Below are positions 23,746-32,147 of a stretch of 64,000 bases of DNA, piece after piece. Made by a program: the position numbers and the translations under genes. The first letter of the stretch is position 1. The number at the start of each line of letters is the position of its first letter. Below the pieces are notes generated by a model. The model made no database searches, was not told where the DNA came from, and worked only from the letters and a program-made list of their open reading frames with translations. This DNA comes from JACVRW01 sp963734365 (lineage in GTDB: Bacteria > Actinomycetota > Thermoleophilia > Solirubrobacterales > Thermoleophilaceae): NCBI GenBank assembly GCA_963734365.1, contig CAVTGV010000007.1, positions 62,001 through 126,000 of the forward strand, written 5' to 3'.

Positions 23746-25128
23746 ATGCCATTTGCGACGGATTCTTCCGTGAAGGTCGTGGAGCCCGCCACCGAGGAGG
23801 TGATGGCCGAGCTGCCGGAGGCCGGTCCCGAGGACGCCGACGCCGCGGTCGCCCGCGCGAAGGAGGCCTTTCCCGCCTGGCGGGCCGTCGCGCCCGGCGA
23901 TCGTGCCGAGCTCCTGCGCAGGCTCTCGACGGCGGTGCGCGAGCACACCGAGGAGCTCGCCCTGCTCGAGGCGCGCCAGGTGGGCAAGCCGATCTCCGAC
24001 GCGCGCGGCGAGGTCGGCATGGTGGCCGACGTGTTCGCCTACTACGCCGGCGCCCCCGAGCGGCTGCTTGGGGACACCATTCCCGTGGCCGGGGGCGTGG
24101 ACCTCACCTTTCGCGAGCCGCTCGGCGTGGTGGGGCTGATCACCCCCTGGAACTTCCCGCTTGCGATCGCGTCGTGGAAGCTCGGCCCCGCGCTGGCCGC
24201 CGGCAACACGATCGTGCTCAAGCCCGCCGCGCTCACACCGCTAACGGCGGTCGAGCTCGAGCGGATCGCCGTGGAGGCCGGCCTGCCCGAAGGTGTGCTC
24301 AACGTGGTGGTCGGCGCGGGACGCACGGTGGGTGAGCGGATCACCGAGCATCCAGATGTGGCCAAGGTCGCCTTCACCGGCTCGACCGAGGTGGGCCGCC
24401 GCATCCAGGCGCTGGCCGCGGGCACCATCAAGCGGGTCACGCTCGAGCTGGGCGGCAAGTCGGCCAACGTGATCTTCGCCGACGCCGATCTCGAGCAGGC
24501 CGCCCATTCGGCGCCGCCCGCAATGTTCGGCAACGCCGGCCAGGACTGCTGCGCGCGCTCGCGCATCCTGGTCGAGGCCTCTGCGGTCGACCGTTTCATG
24601 GACGCTCTCGAGGAGTCGGTAGAGGCGATTCGCGTGGGCGACCCGCTCGACGACTCGACCGAGATGGGACCGCTGGTCTCCGAGGATCAGCGCGAGACCG
24701 TCTCCTCCTACGTCGACGACGACGCTCCCGTGGCCATCCGCGGTAGCGCCCCCGAGGGACGTGGCTACTGGTTCCCGCCCACGGTGCTGGCGCCGATGCG
24801 AAACGACGACCGTGCGTCACGCGAGGAGATCTTCGGCCCGGTGGCCTGCGTAATCCCGTTTCGCGACGAGGCCGAGGCCGTGCGGCTGGCCAACGACACG
24901 ATCTACGGCCTGTCCGGATCGATCTGGACCCGGGACGGCGCCAAGGCCCTCCGCGTGGCGCGCGCGATCGACAGCGGGGTGCTGTCGATCAACTCGAACA
25001 CGTCGGTGCGCGTGAGCACGCCCTTTGGAGGTTTCAAGCAGTCGGGCTTCGGGCGCGAGCTCGGGCCGCACGCGCTCGAGCACTACACCGAGGTCAAGAA
25101 CGTCTACTACGCGACGGAGGGAGGCTGA
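23746..25128 (+). CDS. NAD(P)-dependent aldehyde dehydrogenase (PuuC/betaine-aldehyde-DH type)
   Basis: A 460-residue ALDH. Key residues are the Asn of TPWNFPLA, the cofactor loop FTGSTEVGRR, the catalytic Glu of LELGGKSANV, and the catalytic Cys268 in NAGQDCCARSR. The length is slightly short of the usual 480-500. It would oxidise gamma-glutamyl-aminobutyraldehyde, betaine aldehyde or a similar omega-amino aldehyde to the acid. It is followed directly by the SDR gene (TGA then GTG), then cupin and amidotransferase, all in one operon. Confidence 0.92.
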   Translation: MPFATDSSVKVVEPATEEVMAELPEAGPEDADAAVARAKEAFPAWRAVAPGDRAELLRRLSTAVREHTEELALLEARQVGKPISDARGEVGMVADVFAYYAGAPERLLGDTIPVAGGVDLTFREPLGVVGLITPWNFPLAIASWKLGPALAAGNTIVLKPAALTPLTAVELERIAVEAGLPEGVLNVVVGAGRTVGERITEHPDVAKVAFTGSTEVGRRIQALAAGTIKRVTLELGGKSANVIFADADLEQAAHSAPPAMFGNAGQDCCARSRILVEASAVDRFMDALEESVEAIRVGDPLDDSTEMGPLVSEDQRETVSSYVDDDAPVAIRGSAPEGRGYWFPPTVLAPMRNDDRASREEIFGPVACVIPFRDEAEAVRLANDTIYGLSGSIWTRDGAKALRVARAIDSGVLSINSNTSVRVSTPFGGFKQSGFGRELGPHALEHYTEVKNVYYATEGG

Positions 25129-25875
25129 GTGGCGGGGCGTTTGGAGGCAAAGGTCTGCGTGATCACCGGCACGGCCAGCGGGATCGGCCGTGAGTCGGCT
25201 GAGCTGTTCGCCGCCGAGGGCGCGACCGTGGTGGGGGTCGACCTGAGCGCCGATGCCGCCGGCGACCTCGCGATCCAGGCCGACGTGACCGATGAGGAGC
25301 AGGTCCGCGGCGTGTACGCGCGCACCAAGGAGGAGTTCGGGCGAGTCGACGTGCTCTTCAACAACGCCGGCATCTCACCCGAGGACGACCGCTCGGTGCT
25401 GGATACGGAGTACGAGGCGTGGCAGCGCGTTCAGGACGTGAACCTCAAGTCGGTCTTCTTCTGCTGCAAGCACGGCATCCCTCACCTGATCGAGGGCGGC
25501 GGAGGATCGGTGATAAACACCGCTTCGTTCGTGGCCGTGGTGGGTGCCGCCGTATCCCAGATCTCGTACACCGCCGCCAAGGGCGGCGTGCTGGCGATGT
25601 CGCGCGAGATGGGCGTGGAGTTCGCCCGCCAGGGCGTGCGCGTGAACGCCCTCTGCCCCGGCCCGGTGAACACCCCGCTCCTCCAGGAGCTCTACGCCAG
25701 CGATCCGGCCAAGGCACAGAGGCGCATGGTGCACCTGCCGCCGGGGCGCTTCGCCCAGGCCAAGGAGATAGCCAACGGTGCGCTGTTCCTAGCCAGCGAC
25801 GAGTCGACCTACGTGAACGCCACGACCTTCCTCGTTGACGGCGGGCTGACGGGCGCCTACCTCACACCGGAGTGA
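25129..25875 (+). CDS. SDR-family NAD(P) oxidoreductase
   Basis: A 248-residue classical short-chain dehydrogenase. The cofactor motif TGTASGIGRE, NNAG, the catalytic Ser in VINTASFVAVVG and YTAAKGG (Tyr and Lys) are present, plus the late NAT-FLVDGG strand typical of FabG-like members. The GTG start abuts the aldehyde dehydrogenase stop. It probably reduces or oxidises an alcohol/ketone intermediate of the same route; substrate unknown. Confidence 0.9.
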   Translation: MAGRLEAKVCVITGTASGIGRESAELFAAEGATVVGVDLSADAAGDLAIQADVTDEEQVRGVYARTKEEFGRVDVLFNNAGISPEDDRSVLDTEYEAWQRVQDVNLKSVFFCCKHGIPHLIEGGGGSVINTASFVAVVGAAVSQISYTAAKGGVLAMSREMGVEFARQGVRVNALCPGPVNTPLLQELYASDPAKAQRRMVHLPPGRFAQAKEIANGALFLASDESTYVNATTFLVDGGLTGAYLTPE

Positions 25876-26207
25876 TGGACGGCTTCGAACTCAACGACCT
25901 CGTCGCCCGGCTGGACACCTCCGGCCACGACTACGCGGAGTTCTTCCGGGCTCCCAGCGGCACCCTCTCGATGATGATCGCGTTCTGGCCCGCGGGAGGC
26001 GAGGACCCGCAGGAGCCCCACTCGGAGGACGAGGTCTATTACGTGGGCTCGGGACGGGGGAAGATCAGGGTGGCCGGCGAGGAACGCGATGTCCAGGCGG
26101 GATCGGTGGTGTACGTGGCGGCCGGCGTGGAGCATCGCTTCCACTCCATCGAGGAGGACCTGGCGGTAGTGGTGTTCTGGTCGCCTCCGCATTCGCCTGA
26201 GCAATGA
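25875..26207 (+). CDS. Cupin-domain protein, 110 aa
   Basis: A single-cupin protein. EPHSEDEVYYVGSGRGKIRV gives motif 1 (His and Glu), and VVYVAAGVEHRFHS gives motif 2 (His). The ATG overlaps the SDR stop as TGATG. The adjoining GTG at 25872 is another candidate start. It is likely a small metal-dependent isomerase, dioxygenase or sensor working with the amine operon. It overlaps the next gene by 4 nt. Confidence 0.85.
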   Translation: MDGFELNDLVARLDTSGHDYAEFFRAPSGTLSMMIAFWPAGGEDPQEPHSEDEVYYVGSGRGKIRVAGEERDVQAGSVVYVAAGVEHRFHSIEEDLAVVVFWSPPHSPEQ

Positions 26208-26908
26208 GGGTCCTCGCGATCGTCCACCAGGACAACGCCGGCGCGGGCGTGTTCGGTGACGCGGTGGACGAGCTCGTCGAGTGGCGCCCGCCCCAAGAGC
26301 CGGCGCCCCAGCCGGACGGGTTCGACGCGGTGATGACGTTCGGAGGCGCGATGAACGCCGACCAGGAGGATCGGCATCCCTGGTTGCGCACCGAGAAGGA
26401 CTTTCTGCGCCGGCTCCTGGCCGCCGGCGTGCCGACGCTCGGCGTGTGCCTGGGCTGCCAGCTGGTGGCCGAGGCCGCGGGTGCGCCCGTGCGGCGCGCG
26501 GCCAAGCCGGAGATCGGCTGGCGCCGCGTGGAGATCACTCCCGAGGGGAGCGGCGATCCGCTCATTGGGCCGCTCGCTCCGGCATTCGACGTCTTCCAAT
26601 GGCACTCCTACGAGGCGCCCCTGCCGCCCGGAGCCGTGGCGCTCGCCCACAGCGGAGTGTGTCTGCAGGCCTTCCGCCTCGGCAATCTGCCCGCCTGGGG
26701 GCTGCAGTTCCACGCCGAGGTCACCGCGCGCGACCTGGGCTCCTGGCTCGACGAATGGCAGAGCGATCCCGACGCTGTGGCCAGCGGCCAGGACCCGGAG
26801 CAGATCAGAGCCGACAGCGAGGCACGCATCGCCGCCCAGAACGACCGGGGCCGCGAGCTGGCCGGGCGCTTCCTGGCGGCGGCGAGGGCGAACGCGGCGG
26901 CGGCCTAG
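26204..26908 (+). CDS. Class-I glutamine amidotransferase-like protein
   Basis: A 234-residue GATase1 domain of the GMP-synthase/YfeJ-like stand-alone kind. GVCLGCQLVAEAAG holds the Cys nucleophile, GLQFHAEV the His and Glu. Such stand-alone GATases hydrolyse glutamine or gamma-glutamyl amides. It closes an operon with aldehyde dehydrogenase, SDR and cupin, which suggests the third gamma-glutamyl-bond-cutting enzyme in the island, but this is inference. The last 30 residues are helical and Ala-rich. Confidence 0.85.
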   Translation: MRVLAIVHQDNAGAGVFGDAVDELVEWRPPQEPAPQPDGFDAVMTFGGAMNADQEDRHPWLRTEKDFLRRLLAAGVPTLGVCLGCQLVAEAAGAPVRRAAKPEIGWRRVEITPEGSGDPLIGPLAPAFDVFQWHSYEAPLPPGAVALAHSGVCLQAFRLGNLPAWGLQFHAEVTARDLGSWLDEWQSDPDAVASGQDPEQIRADSEARIAAQNDRGRELAGRFLAAARANAAAA

Positions 26909-26966
26909 CCGGCCCGCATCCAGCGGCCCACAGCTCCACGAGCTCGGGCGCGCCTTCGCGCCCGCG

Positions 26967-27869
26967 TCAGGCTTGCGGCGGAGCCTGCGGGCCGCCCGAC
27001 GGCGGCTGCGGATCCCCGCCCGCCGGGGGCGCGCCTCCAGGCGGCGGCGCGGCCGGCGGCGGCGAGCCGGGCTCCGGCGGCGGAGCCTGTCCCGAGCCGG
27101 GCGGCGGGGGCGGCGGCATCGATGAGCCCTGCGTGGGCGCCTCCGGCGCGACGCCGACAGGGGCGGCGAGCTCGCCGCCGGCACCCGGTATCGGCTCTCC
27201 GCGAAGCCGCTTGAGCTCGAAGTAGATGTTCGAGGCCGCCAGCGCGCTCAGCGGGACGGTGAGCAGGTTGACGATCATGTCGGCGAGGGCGAAGCCGACA
27301 AAGGAGTCGAGCAGTGCTCCGATGATCACCGAGAGCACCAGCCTGACTACGAGGATGATCAGGAACAGCACGACGAGAACGCCGAACACCTGCCAGCCGT
27401 TGCCCCTCACCAGCTCGCGGCTGCGACCGAAGGAATCGAACACCCCGGTGCGCTCGAGCACGATCACCGGGACGAGTACGGACCAGATCGTGAGCAGGAA
27501 CAGGCCGGGAACGATCAGCAGCACGAATCCGATGGCGATCCCGATTCCGGCCAGGATGCCGGCGCCGATCAGTACAGCCAGCACGGGCGAGGCGGACGAG
27601 AACAGACCGCCGATGGTCTGATCGCGCCGGCCATCAAGGATGTCCCGCGCAGCCTCGACCACCATGCCCTGGTACCAGAAGGTCGCGACGATCGAGAGGG
27701 CGCCCGCCAACAGCGACAGTAGGAAGCCGCCCTCGCTGTAGAACCAGCCGTTGATCAGACCGACGGGTACGAACAGGATCAGAGCGGCCCCGATCAGCAG
27801 CGCAAACTGATCGCGGTACATCGCGAAGGTGCGCGAAAGGACCTGCCCGACGTCGAGCTTCTCGTTCAT
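26967..27869 (-). CDS. Multi-pass membrane protein with Pro-rich tail
   Basis: A 300-residue protein with about six hydrophobic helices in residues 20-215, resembling the DUF7847/glycerophosphoryl-diester-phosphodiesterase membrane domain group. LVPVIVLERTGVFDSFGRSRELVRGNGWQVFGV is the recognisable loop (shown in parts: ERTGVFDSFGRSREL). From about residue 225 the tail is almost all Pro/Gly/Ala (repeats of PPP, PPPGS), probably cytoplasmic or unfolded. The ATG is 18 nt from the divergent yqgE start and 7 nt after TAGATT, so a leaderless mRNA is possible. Confidence 0.75.
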   Translation of the reverse strand: MNEKLDVGQVLSRTFAMYRDQFALLIGAALILFVPVGLINGWFYSEGGFLLSLLAGALSIVATFWYQGMVVEAARDILDGRRDQTIGGLFSSASPVLAVLIGAGILAGIGIAIGFVLLIVPGLFLLTIWSVLVPVIVLERTGVFDSFGRSRELVRGNGWQVFGVLVVLFLIILVVRLVLSVIIGALLDSFVGFALADMIVNLLTVPLSALAASNIYFELKRLRGEPIPGAGGELAAPVGVAPEAPTQGSSMPPPPPPGSGQAPPPEPGSPPPAAPPPGGAPPAGGDPQPPSGGPQAPPQA

Positions 27870-27887
27870 AGAGCAGAATCTACTGCT

Positions 27888-28415
27888 GTGTCGGACGGCT
27901 TACGCGGACAGCTACTTATTGCGGCGCCCTCGTTGCACGATTACTTCCGGCGCGCGGTCGTCCTCGTTCTCGAGCACACGCCGGACGGCGCCATGGGCGT
28001 GGTGCTCAACCGCGCGGCCGAGGTGCGCGTCGCCGATGTCGTTCCTGCGCTGGCCGAGCTCCCGGACTCCGATCAGCTCGTGCGCCTGGGTGGGCCCGTG
28101 GCGCCCGAGTCCGTGGTGGCGCTGGGGGACTTCGAGCACCCCGAGGAGGCCGGTACGACCGTGCTCGGCTCGCTCGGCACCCTCGACCCCGAAGCGCCCA
28201 ACGAGTCGCTGCGTCGCCTGCGCGTCTATGCCGGCTACGCCGGGTGGGGGGCAGGACAGCTGGACGGCGAGCTCGAGCAGGACGCCTGGATCGTGGTGCG
28301 AGCGAAGGTCGACGATCCCTTCGGCGAGGCCGATCTCTGGTCCGAGGCGGTGGCCCGCAAGGGCGGCAGCTACCGGCTGCTGGCCACCATGCCGAGCGAT
28401 CCTTCGCTCAACTGA
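27888..28415 (+). CDS. YqgE/AlgH-family protein
   Basis: A 175-residue UPF0301 protein. LLIAAPSLHDYFRRAVVLVLEHT and MGVVLNRAAEV are the family signature, and the C-terminal WSEAVARKGGSYRLLATMP ends it. GTG 27888 is the only start that keeps the N-terminus. AlgH influences alginate gene expression in Pseudomonas; no mechanism is known here. It is convergent with the GST-like gene (8-nt overlap). Confidence 0.9.
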   Translation: MSDGLRGQLLIAAPSLHDYFRRAVVLVLEHTPDGAMGVVLNRAAEVRVADVVPALAELPDSDQLVRLGGPVAPESVVALGDFEHPEEAGTTVLGSLGTLDPEAPNESLRRLRVYAGYAGWGAGQLDGELEQDAWIVVRAKVDDPFGEADLWSEAVARKGGSYRLLATMPSDPSLN

Positions 28416-29140
28416 GGCCGAGCTCGTCGAGCACCGGGCTTTGGGGGATGGGCCCGAGCCAGGACGGATACACGCGCCGTGCGGCGTCGGCGCAGGGCCG
28501 GCCGGCCACCAGCCGGCCGAGACTCCCCTCGAACTCGAGCAGCACCCGGATGCTGGCGAACACCTGGAAGTCCGCGGCGTTTGGCGGGCTCGCCCCCGAT
28601 CGTGCCCTCGGCGATCAGAGCGTCGGTGCGGTCGAGGAGCGCCGGCAGAGCAGCCAGATCGGCGCGCACCGCCTCGCGGTCCGCGCCGGAGCGCCGGGCG
28701 AGCCGTTCCCCGAGCGGTCGCAACAGCTCACCGGCTGCGGACGGCGCCCCCACGACCTCGGTGGCCGCCCAGCGGCGCAGCGCGCTGTCGTGCACCAGGC
28801 AGTAGCGGAAGATCCTGCGCGGCACGGGCTGGAGCTCGGCCTCTCCCCATTGCTCGGCGGCCTCGATGCGGGCGCGCGCGACCGGGTCGGCACCGAACAA
28901 CGGCGGCTCGGGCACGAGCTCCTCGAGCGCCCGCGAGATCGTGAGCGTGCCCTCGAGCCGGCGTCCCTCGATCTCGGCCACGGGCACCGTGAGCCCCTCG
29001 AAGCCGGCGAAGCGGAGCAGGCCGCCGTGGAGACCCGGGGGAAGCGTGATCACGCGATGAGGAATGCGCTTGTGGGCGAGGAGCGCACTACCCGTGGCCG
29101 ACGACGTGGACAGCGGGATCACGTAGAGCCGGTTGACCAT
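28408..29140 (-). pseudogene. Glutathione S-transferase-like protein, frameshifted near 28586
   Basis: A GST/thioredoxin-fold protein of about 244 residues. The N-terminal YVIPLSTSSATGSALLAHKR and VPVAEIEGRRLEGTLTISRAL give the thioredoxin domain; the helical domain follows. At GAGCCCGCC the frame must slip +1, since GAGCCGCC restores PPNAADFQVFASIRVLLEF and the tail VYPSWLGP. A single extra C in a CCC run explains it. Start ATG 29140; stop TGA 28408-28410. It is either a real frameshift or sequence error. It sits beside surface-O-acylation genes, which is probably accidental. Confidence 0.78.
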
Positions 29141-29157
29141 CGCGCTGCGCCGCCGGC

Positions 29158-29757
29158 TCAGCCGCGGCAGCGGCGCACCGAGCGGGCCACCGCGCGGGAA
29201 CGCTCGGCGTACCCCGTGGCGGACGGGTGCACACCGTCGCCCCCGAACCAGCCCGGGTTCTGTCGAGCCATCCGCGCCCAGTTGACCACGCGCAGGTTGC
29301 TGCGCGGCTTGGACTCCTGGGCCAGCGCGCGGTTGTAGCCCGAGTAGCTGGCACCCGCCACCGGCGGACGGACGACGTTGGTCCACACCACGCAGCGCCG
29401 TGGGCCCGCCACCGCCATCACGGAGCGGATCGCGGAGCGGAAGCTCGAGACGCTGCGCGGATCGTCGTTGGTGCCCAGGCTCACGTGGATCACGCGGGGG
29501 AGGCGGCGTCCGTAGGAGCGCATCACCGAGGCGCCTTCGAACGCGTGGCGGCTGATCGCCGTGGACTGCGTCACGCGCCAGCGCCGCAGTGCCCGGGGGA
29601 GGTAGGGAGCGGTTCCCACCGCCAGCGAGTCGCCGTTCACGAGCAGGTTGCGCGACAGCGAGGCCGTGGCCCGTTCGCCGGCGGGCGCGGCGGGCGCGAG
29701 CAGCGCCACGGCGAGCGTGGCCGCCAGGGCGACGAGCAGAACCCGTGAGCCCCTCAC
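29158..29757 (-). CDS. Secreted SGNH hydrolase, 199 aa
   Basis: A signal peptide (1-27, ending APAG) is followed by a GDSL/SGNH domain: NGDSLAVGTAPYL (Ser44), LGTNDD (95-99) and DGVHPSATGYAERS (Asp and His, about 174-177). It is small and compact, typical of esterases or transacylases of surface glycans. The GTG start overlaps the stop of the upstream SGNH gene (GTGA), so the MBOAT and two SGNH genes form one unit. Confidence 0.85.
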   Translation of the reverse strand: MRGSRVLLVALAATLAVALLAPAAPAGERATASLSRNLLVNGDSLAVGTAPYLPRALRRWRVTQSTAISRHAFEGASVMRSYGRRLPRVIHVSLGTNDDPRSVSSFRSAIRSVMAVAGPRRCVVWTNVVRPPVAGASYSGYNRALAQESKPRSNLRVVNWARMARQNPGWFGGDGVHPSATGYAERSRAVARSVRRCRG

Positions 29758-30743
29758 GGCCCGTCCTTGTCATCGAGAGCGGGGTAGTCCTTTGCCATTG
29801 CCTCTAGTACGAGCCGGGCGGGGGCGATGGCTCCATCGCGGCTGAAGTGCACGCCGTCCGACTGCCGCGCGAGCACGCGCCGGCCGTCGATCTTGAGCGA
29901 GTCGCTGTACTTGCCGTTGTTGAGGGTCGAGTAGACGTCCACGTAGCGCAGCCCGGGCACGGCCTTCACCGCCTGCTCCACCGCGCGGTTCTGCGTGGCG
30001 TAGATGTCGTCGAACTCGGGATCGCGGGCGGTGGGCGGGGGGACCCAGTAGACCGGGCGCTTGCCGTCGCCTCCGAGCGTCTTCGCGACCACCGCCACCC
30101 GGCGTGCGAACTCCGTCTGCCACTCCGGGTCCTGAGGCCCGTAGAGCTGGCCGTTCGCCTCCACGTTGAAGCCGTCGTTGCCGCCGATGGCCATCACCAC
30201 CGCGTCGGGATCGCGAGCCGCCACCTCCTGCTGAGCGTTCACCTCCCAGTTGAAGAAGGCCGGGTTGGTCAGGCCGGTGGCGTTCTGGGCCACGGTCTCC
30301 ACGTCGAGGAGGCCGGGCGGCGCCTGGTCGGTGATCCGCTGGCCGAGGAAATCGGCCTCCGAGTCGCCTGTCACGAGAAGGTCGATGGGCTTGCCGGGCT
30401 TCGGCTGCGGGAACTTCAGCTGGCGGGCCTCCACACGAGCCCGCCGCCGCAGGATCGCCGCGGAGCCCGACTCGAGCTCGGTGCCCGACGCCGTCTTGTC
30501 CTCCTGGCCGAACGCCAGGTCGAGCCCCTCGCGCGGAAGGTGAAGACCCACGAAGCCCGCCACGTCGTCGAGGGGCCGGCCGACCGACAGGACGATGTCA
30601 CGCGTGGTGCCGCGCTGCATGCCCTCGCCCGCGCGGACGATCGCCTCGGAGTTGAACACGGCCGCGATCACCAGGGCGATCACCACCACGACGAGGACCC
30701 GCCCGGCCGGCATCATCAGATCTCGGTTTGGCTTTGGGTCCAT
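29754..30743 (-). CDS. Membrane-anchored SGNH-family protein (DUF459-like)
   Basis: A 329-residue protein with one N-terminal membrane anchor (13-30). TGDSEADFLGQRI begins the SGNH fold, MAIGGNDGFNVEANG is the block III equivalent, and SDGVHFSRDGA is the terminal Asp-His. It resembles the DUF459 family often encoded beside MBOAT acyltransferases, where it takes the acyl group on the outer face. Two Met starts (1 and 10) are possible. It is coupled to the next gene by GTGA and follows the MBOAT gene by 3 nt. Confidence 0.82.
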   Translation of the reverse strand: MDPKPNRDLMMPAGRVLVVVVIALVIAAVFNSEAIVRAGEGMQRGTTRDIVLSVGRPLDDVAGFVGLHLPREGLDLAFGQEDKTASGTELESGSAAILRRRARVEARQLKFPQPKPGKPIDLLVTGDSEADFLGQRITDQAPPGLLDVETVAQNATGLTNPAFFNWEVNAQQEVAARDPDAVVMAIGGNDGFNVEANGQLYGPQDPEWQTEFARRVAVVAKTLGGDGKRPVYWVPPPTARDPEFDDIYATQNRAVEQAVKAVPGLRYVDVYSTLNNGKYSDSLKIDGRRVLARQSDGVHFSRDGAIAPARLVLEAMAKDYPALDDKDGP

Positions 30744-30746
30744 GGG

Positions 30747-32147
30747 TCAGAACTGGAAGTAGATGAAGGGCGCAACGCCCTGCTGGCCGACTGCCGCGTC
30801 CGCGGCCACGATGAGCGCCCCGAAGGCGACCCCCTGAGCGGCCACAGGCCGGGCCACCACCCAGGCCTCGGCTCGGCGCCACCACCCCTGCGGCAGGACC
30901 TGAACCGCAATCGCGGCCACCACCAGGAAAACCATAGGGAACGTGACCAGCGGTGAGGGGCCGGAGAAGCCGAGTCCGCCGAGGATGTCGAAGGCCACAT
31001 TGAGGTTGGGCGCACGGAAGAACACCCAGGCGACGCATACGACGTTGAAGGTCACGAACCACGCAAGTGGGGCGGGTAAGCGAAAGTTCTCGAGGTTCTC
31101 GCGACCCCAGCGCTCGATCGAGAGCGCGCCGCCGTGGATGCCGCCCCAGATCAGGAAGGTCCACGACGCGCCGTGCCAGAGCCCGCCCAGCAGCATCGTG
31201 AGCATCAGGTTTCGGTAGGTCTTCGCCTCTCCCTTCCGGTTGCCGCCCAGGGGGATGTACAGGTAGTCGCGCAACCAGCGCGAGAGCGTGATGTGCCAGC
31301 GCCGCCAGAAATCCTGCAGGGACAGAGCCATGTAGGGACGGTTGAAGTTCTGGGGCAGTTGGAAGCCCAGCAGCAGGGCGAGGCCGATCGCCATGTCGGT
31401 GTAGCCCGAGAAGTCGCAGTAGATCTGAGCGGCGAAGGCGTAGAAGGCGAGCAGGATCTCGCCCCCCGAATGCGCCGAGGGATCGTTGTACACCGGATCG
31501 ACCACCCTGCGAGCCAGCTCATCGGCGATCACGGTCTTCTTGATCAGCCCGCCGGCGATCAGGAACAGCCCCGGGCCGGCCAGCACCGCCCTGGGGTCGC
31601 GGGGCACGCGCAGCTGCGGCAGGAGCTCGTTGGCGCGGACGATCGGGCCGGCCACCAGGTGGGGGAAGAACGCCTGCAGGATCGCCACATCCCCCAGCGA
31701 GGCGGCGCGCGTCTCGCCGCGGTAGACGTCGACCACGTACGAGATGGCCTGGAAGGTGAAGAACGAGATGCCGATCGGGAGCACGATCTGCACGATCGGA
31801 AGCGGGGAGCCGAGGCCGAGGGAGTCAAGGAACGAGTTGGTCTCGTCGATGAAGAAGCCGAGGTACTTGAAGGTGCCGAGCAGCCCGAGGTCGAACACGA
31901 TTGCCGCGACCAGTGCCCGCTTGCGAGTCACCTGCGAGGGTGCCGTGGCGATCACGCGGGCCGCGACGGTGTTGACCACGCTCGAGGCGATCAGGAGGAA
32001 GACCCAGCGCCAGTCCACCCATCCGTAGAAGAAATAGGAAGCGACGAGGATGAACGGCCGCCATGCTCTCGGGTGAGGCATGAGCGCCCAGGACAAGATG
32101 AACACGACCACGAAGAAGGCCGCGAACTCGATCGTCGGGAAGCTCAC
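30747..32147 (-). CDS. MBOAT-family O-acyltransferase
   Basis: A 466-residue polytopic acyltransferase of the AlgI/DltB kind. SFPTIEFAAFFVVVFILSW is the family N-terminus, FWRRWHITLSRWLRDYLYIP with LGGNR the cytoplasmic loop, and GGLWHGASWTFLIWG bears the catalytic His. It would move an acyl group across the membrane for transfer to a surface polymer by its SGNH partner. The GTG start overlaps the divergent SGNH gene by about 50 bp. Confidence 0.93.
   Translation of the reverse strand: MSFPTIEFAAFFVVVFILSWALMPHPRAWRPFILVASYFFYGWVDWRWVFLLIASSVVNTVAARVIATAPSQVTRKRALVAAIVFDLGLLGTFKYLGFFIDETNSFLDSLGLGSPLPIVQIVLPIGISFFTFQAISYVVDVYRGETRAASLGDVAILQAFFPHLVAGPIVRANELLPQLRVPRDPRAVLAGPGLFLIAGGLIKKTVIADELARRVVDPVYNDPSAHSGGEILLAFYAFAAQIYCDFSGYTDMAIGLALLLGFQLPQNFNRPYMALSLQDFWRRWHITLSRWLRDYLYIPLGGNRKGEAKTYRNLMLTMLLGGLWHGASWTFLIWGGIHGGALSIERWGRENLENFRLPAPLAWFVTFNVVCVAWVFFRAPNLNVAFDILGGLGFSGPSPLVTFPMVFLVVAAIAVQVLPQGWWRRAEAWVVARPVAAQGVAFGALIVAADAAVGQQGVAPFIYFQF

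Noticed and set aside
23745..23748. ATG at 23747 for the minus-strand PuuD-like gene, overlapping the aldehyde dehydrogenase start
   Set aside because: It would add 17 residues with no family match and overlap the divergent start. GTG 23696 is preferred.
28481..28500. A possible second frameshift in the GST-like gene
   Set aside because: Rereading the minus strand gives GCACGGCGCGTGTATCC, which continues the same frame (RRVYPSW). Only the break near 28586 remains.
28370..29773. A single long frame joining the GST-like gene with the SGNH gene region
   Set aside because: The first half is an off-frame shadow of the SGNH gene. The true GST start is ATG 29140.
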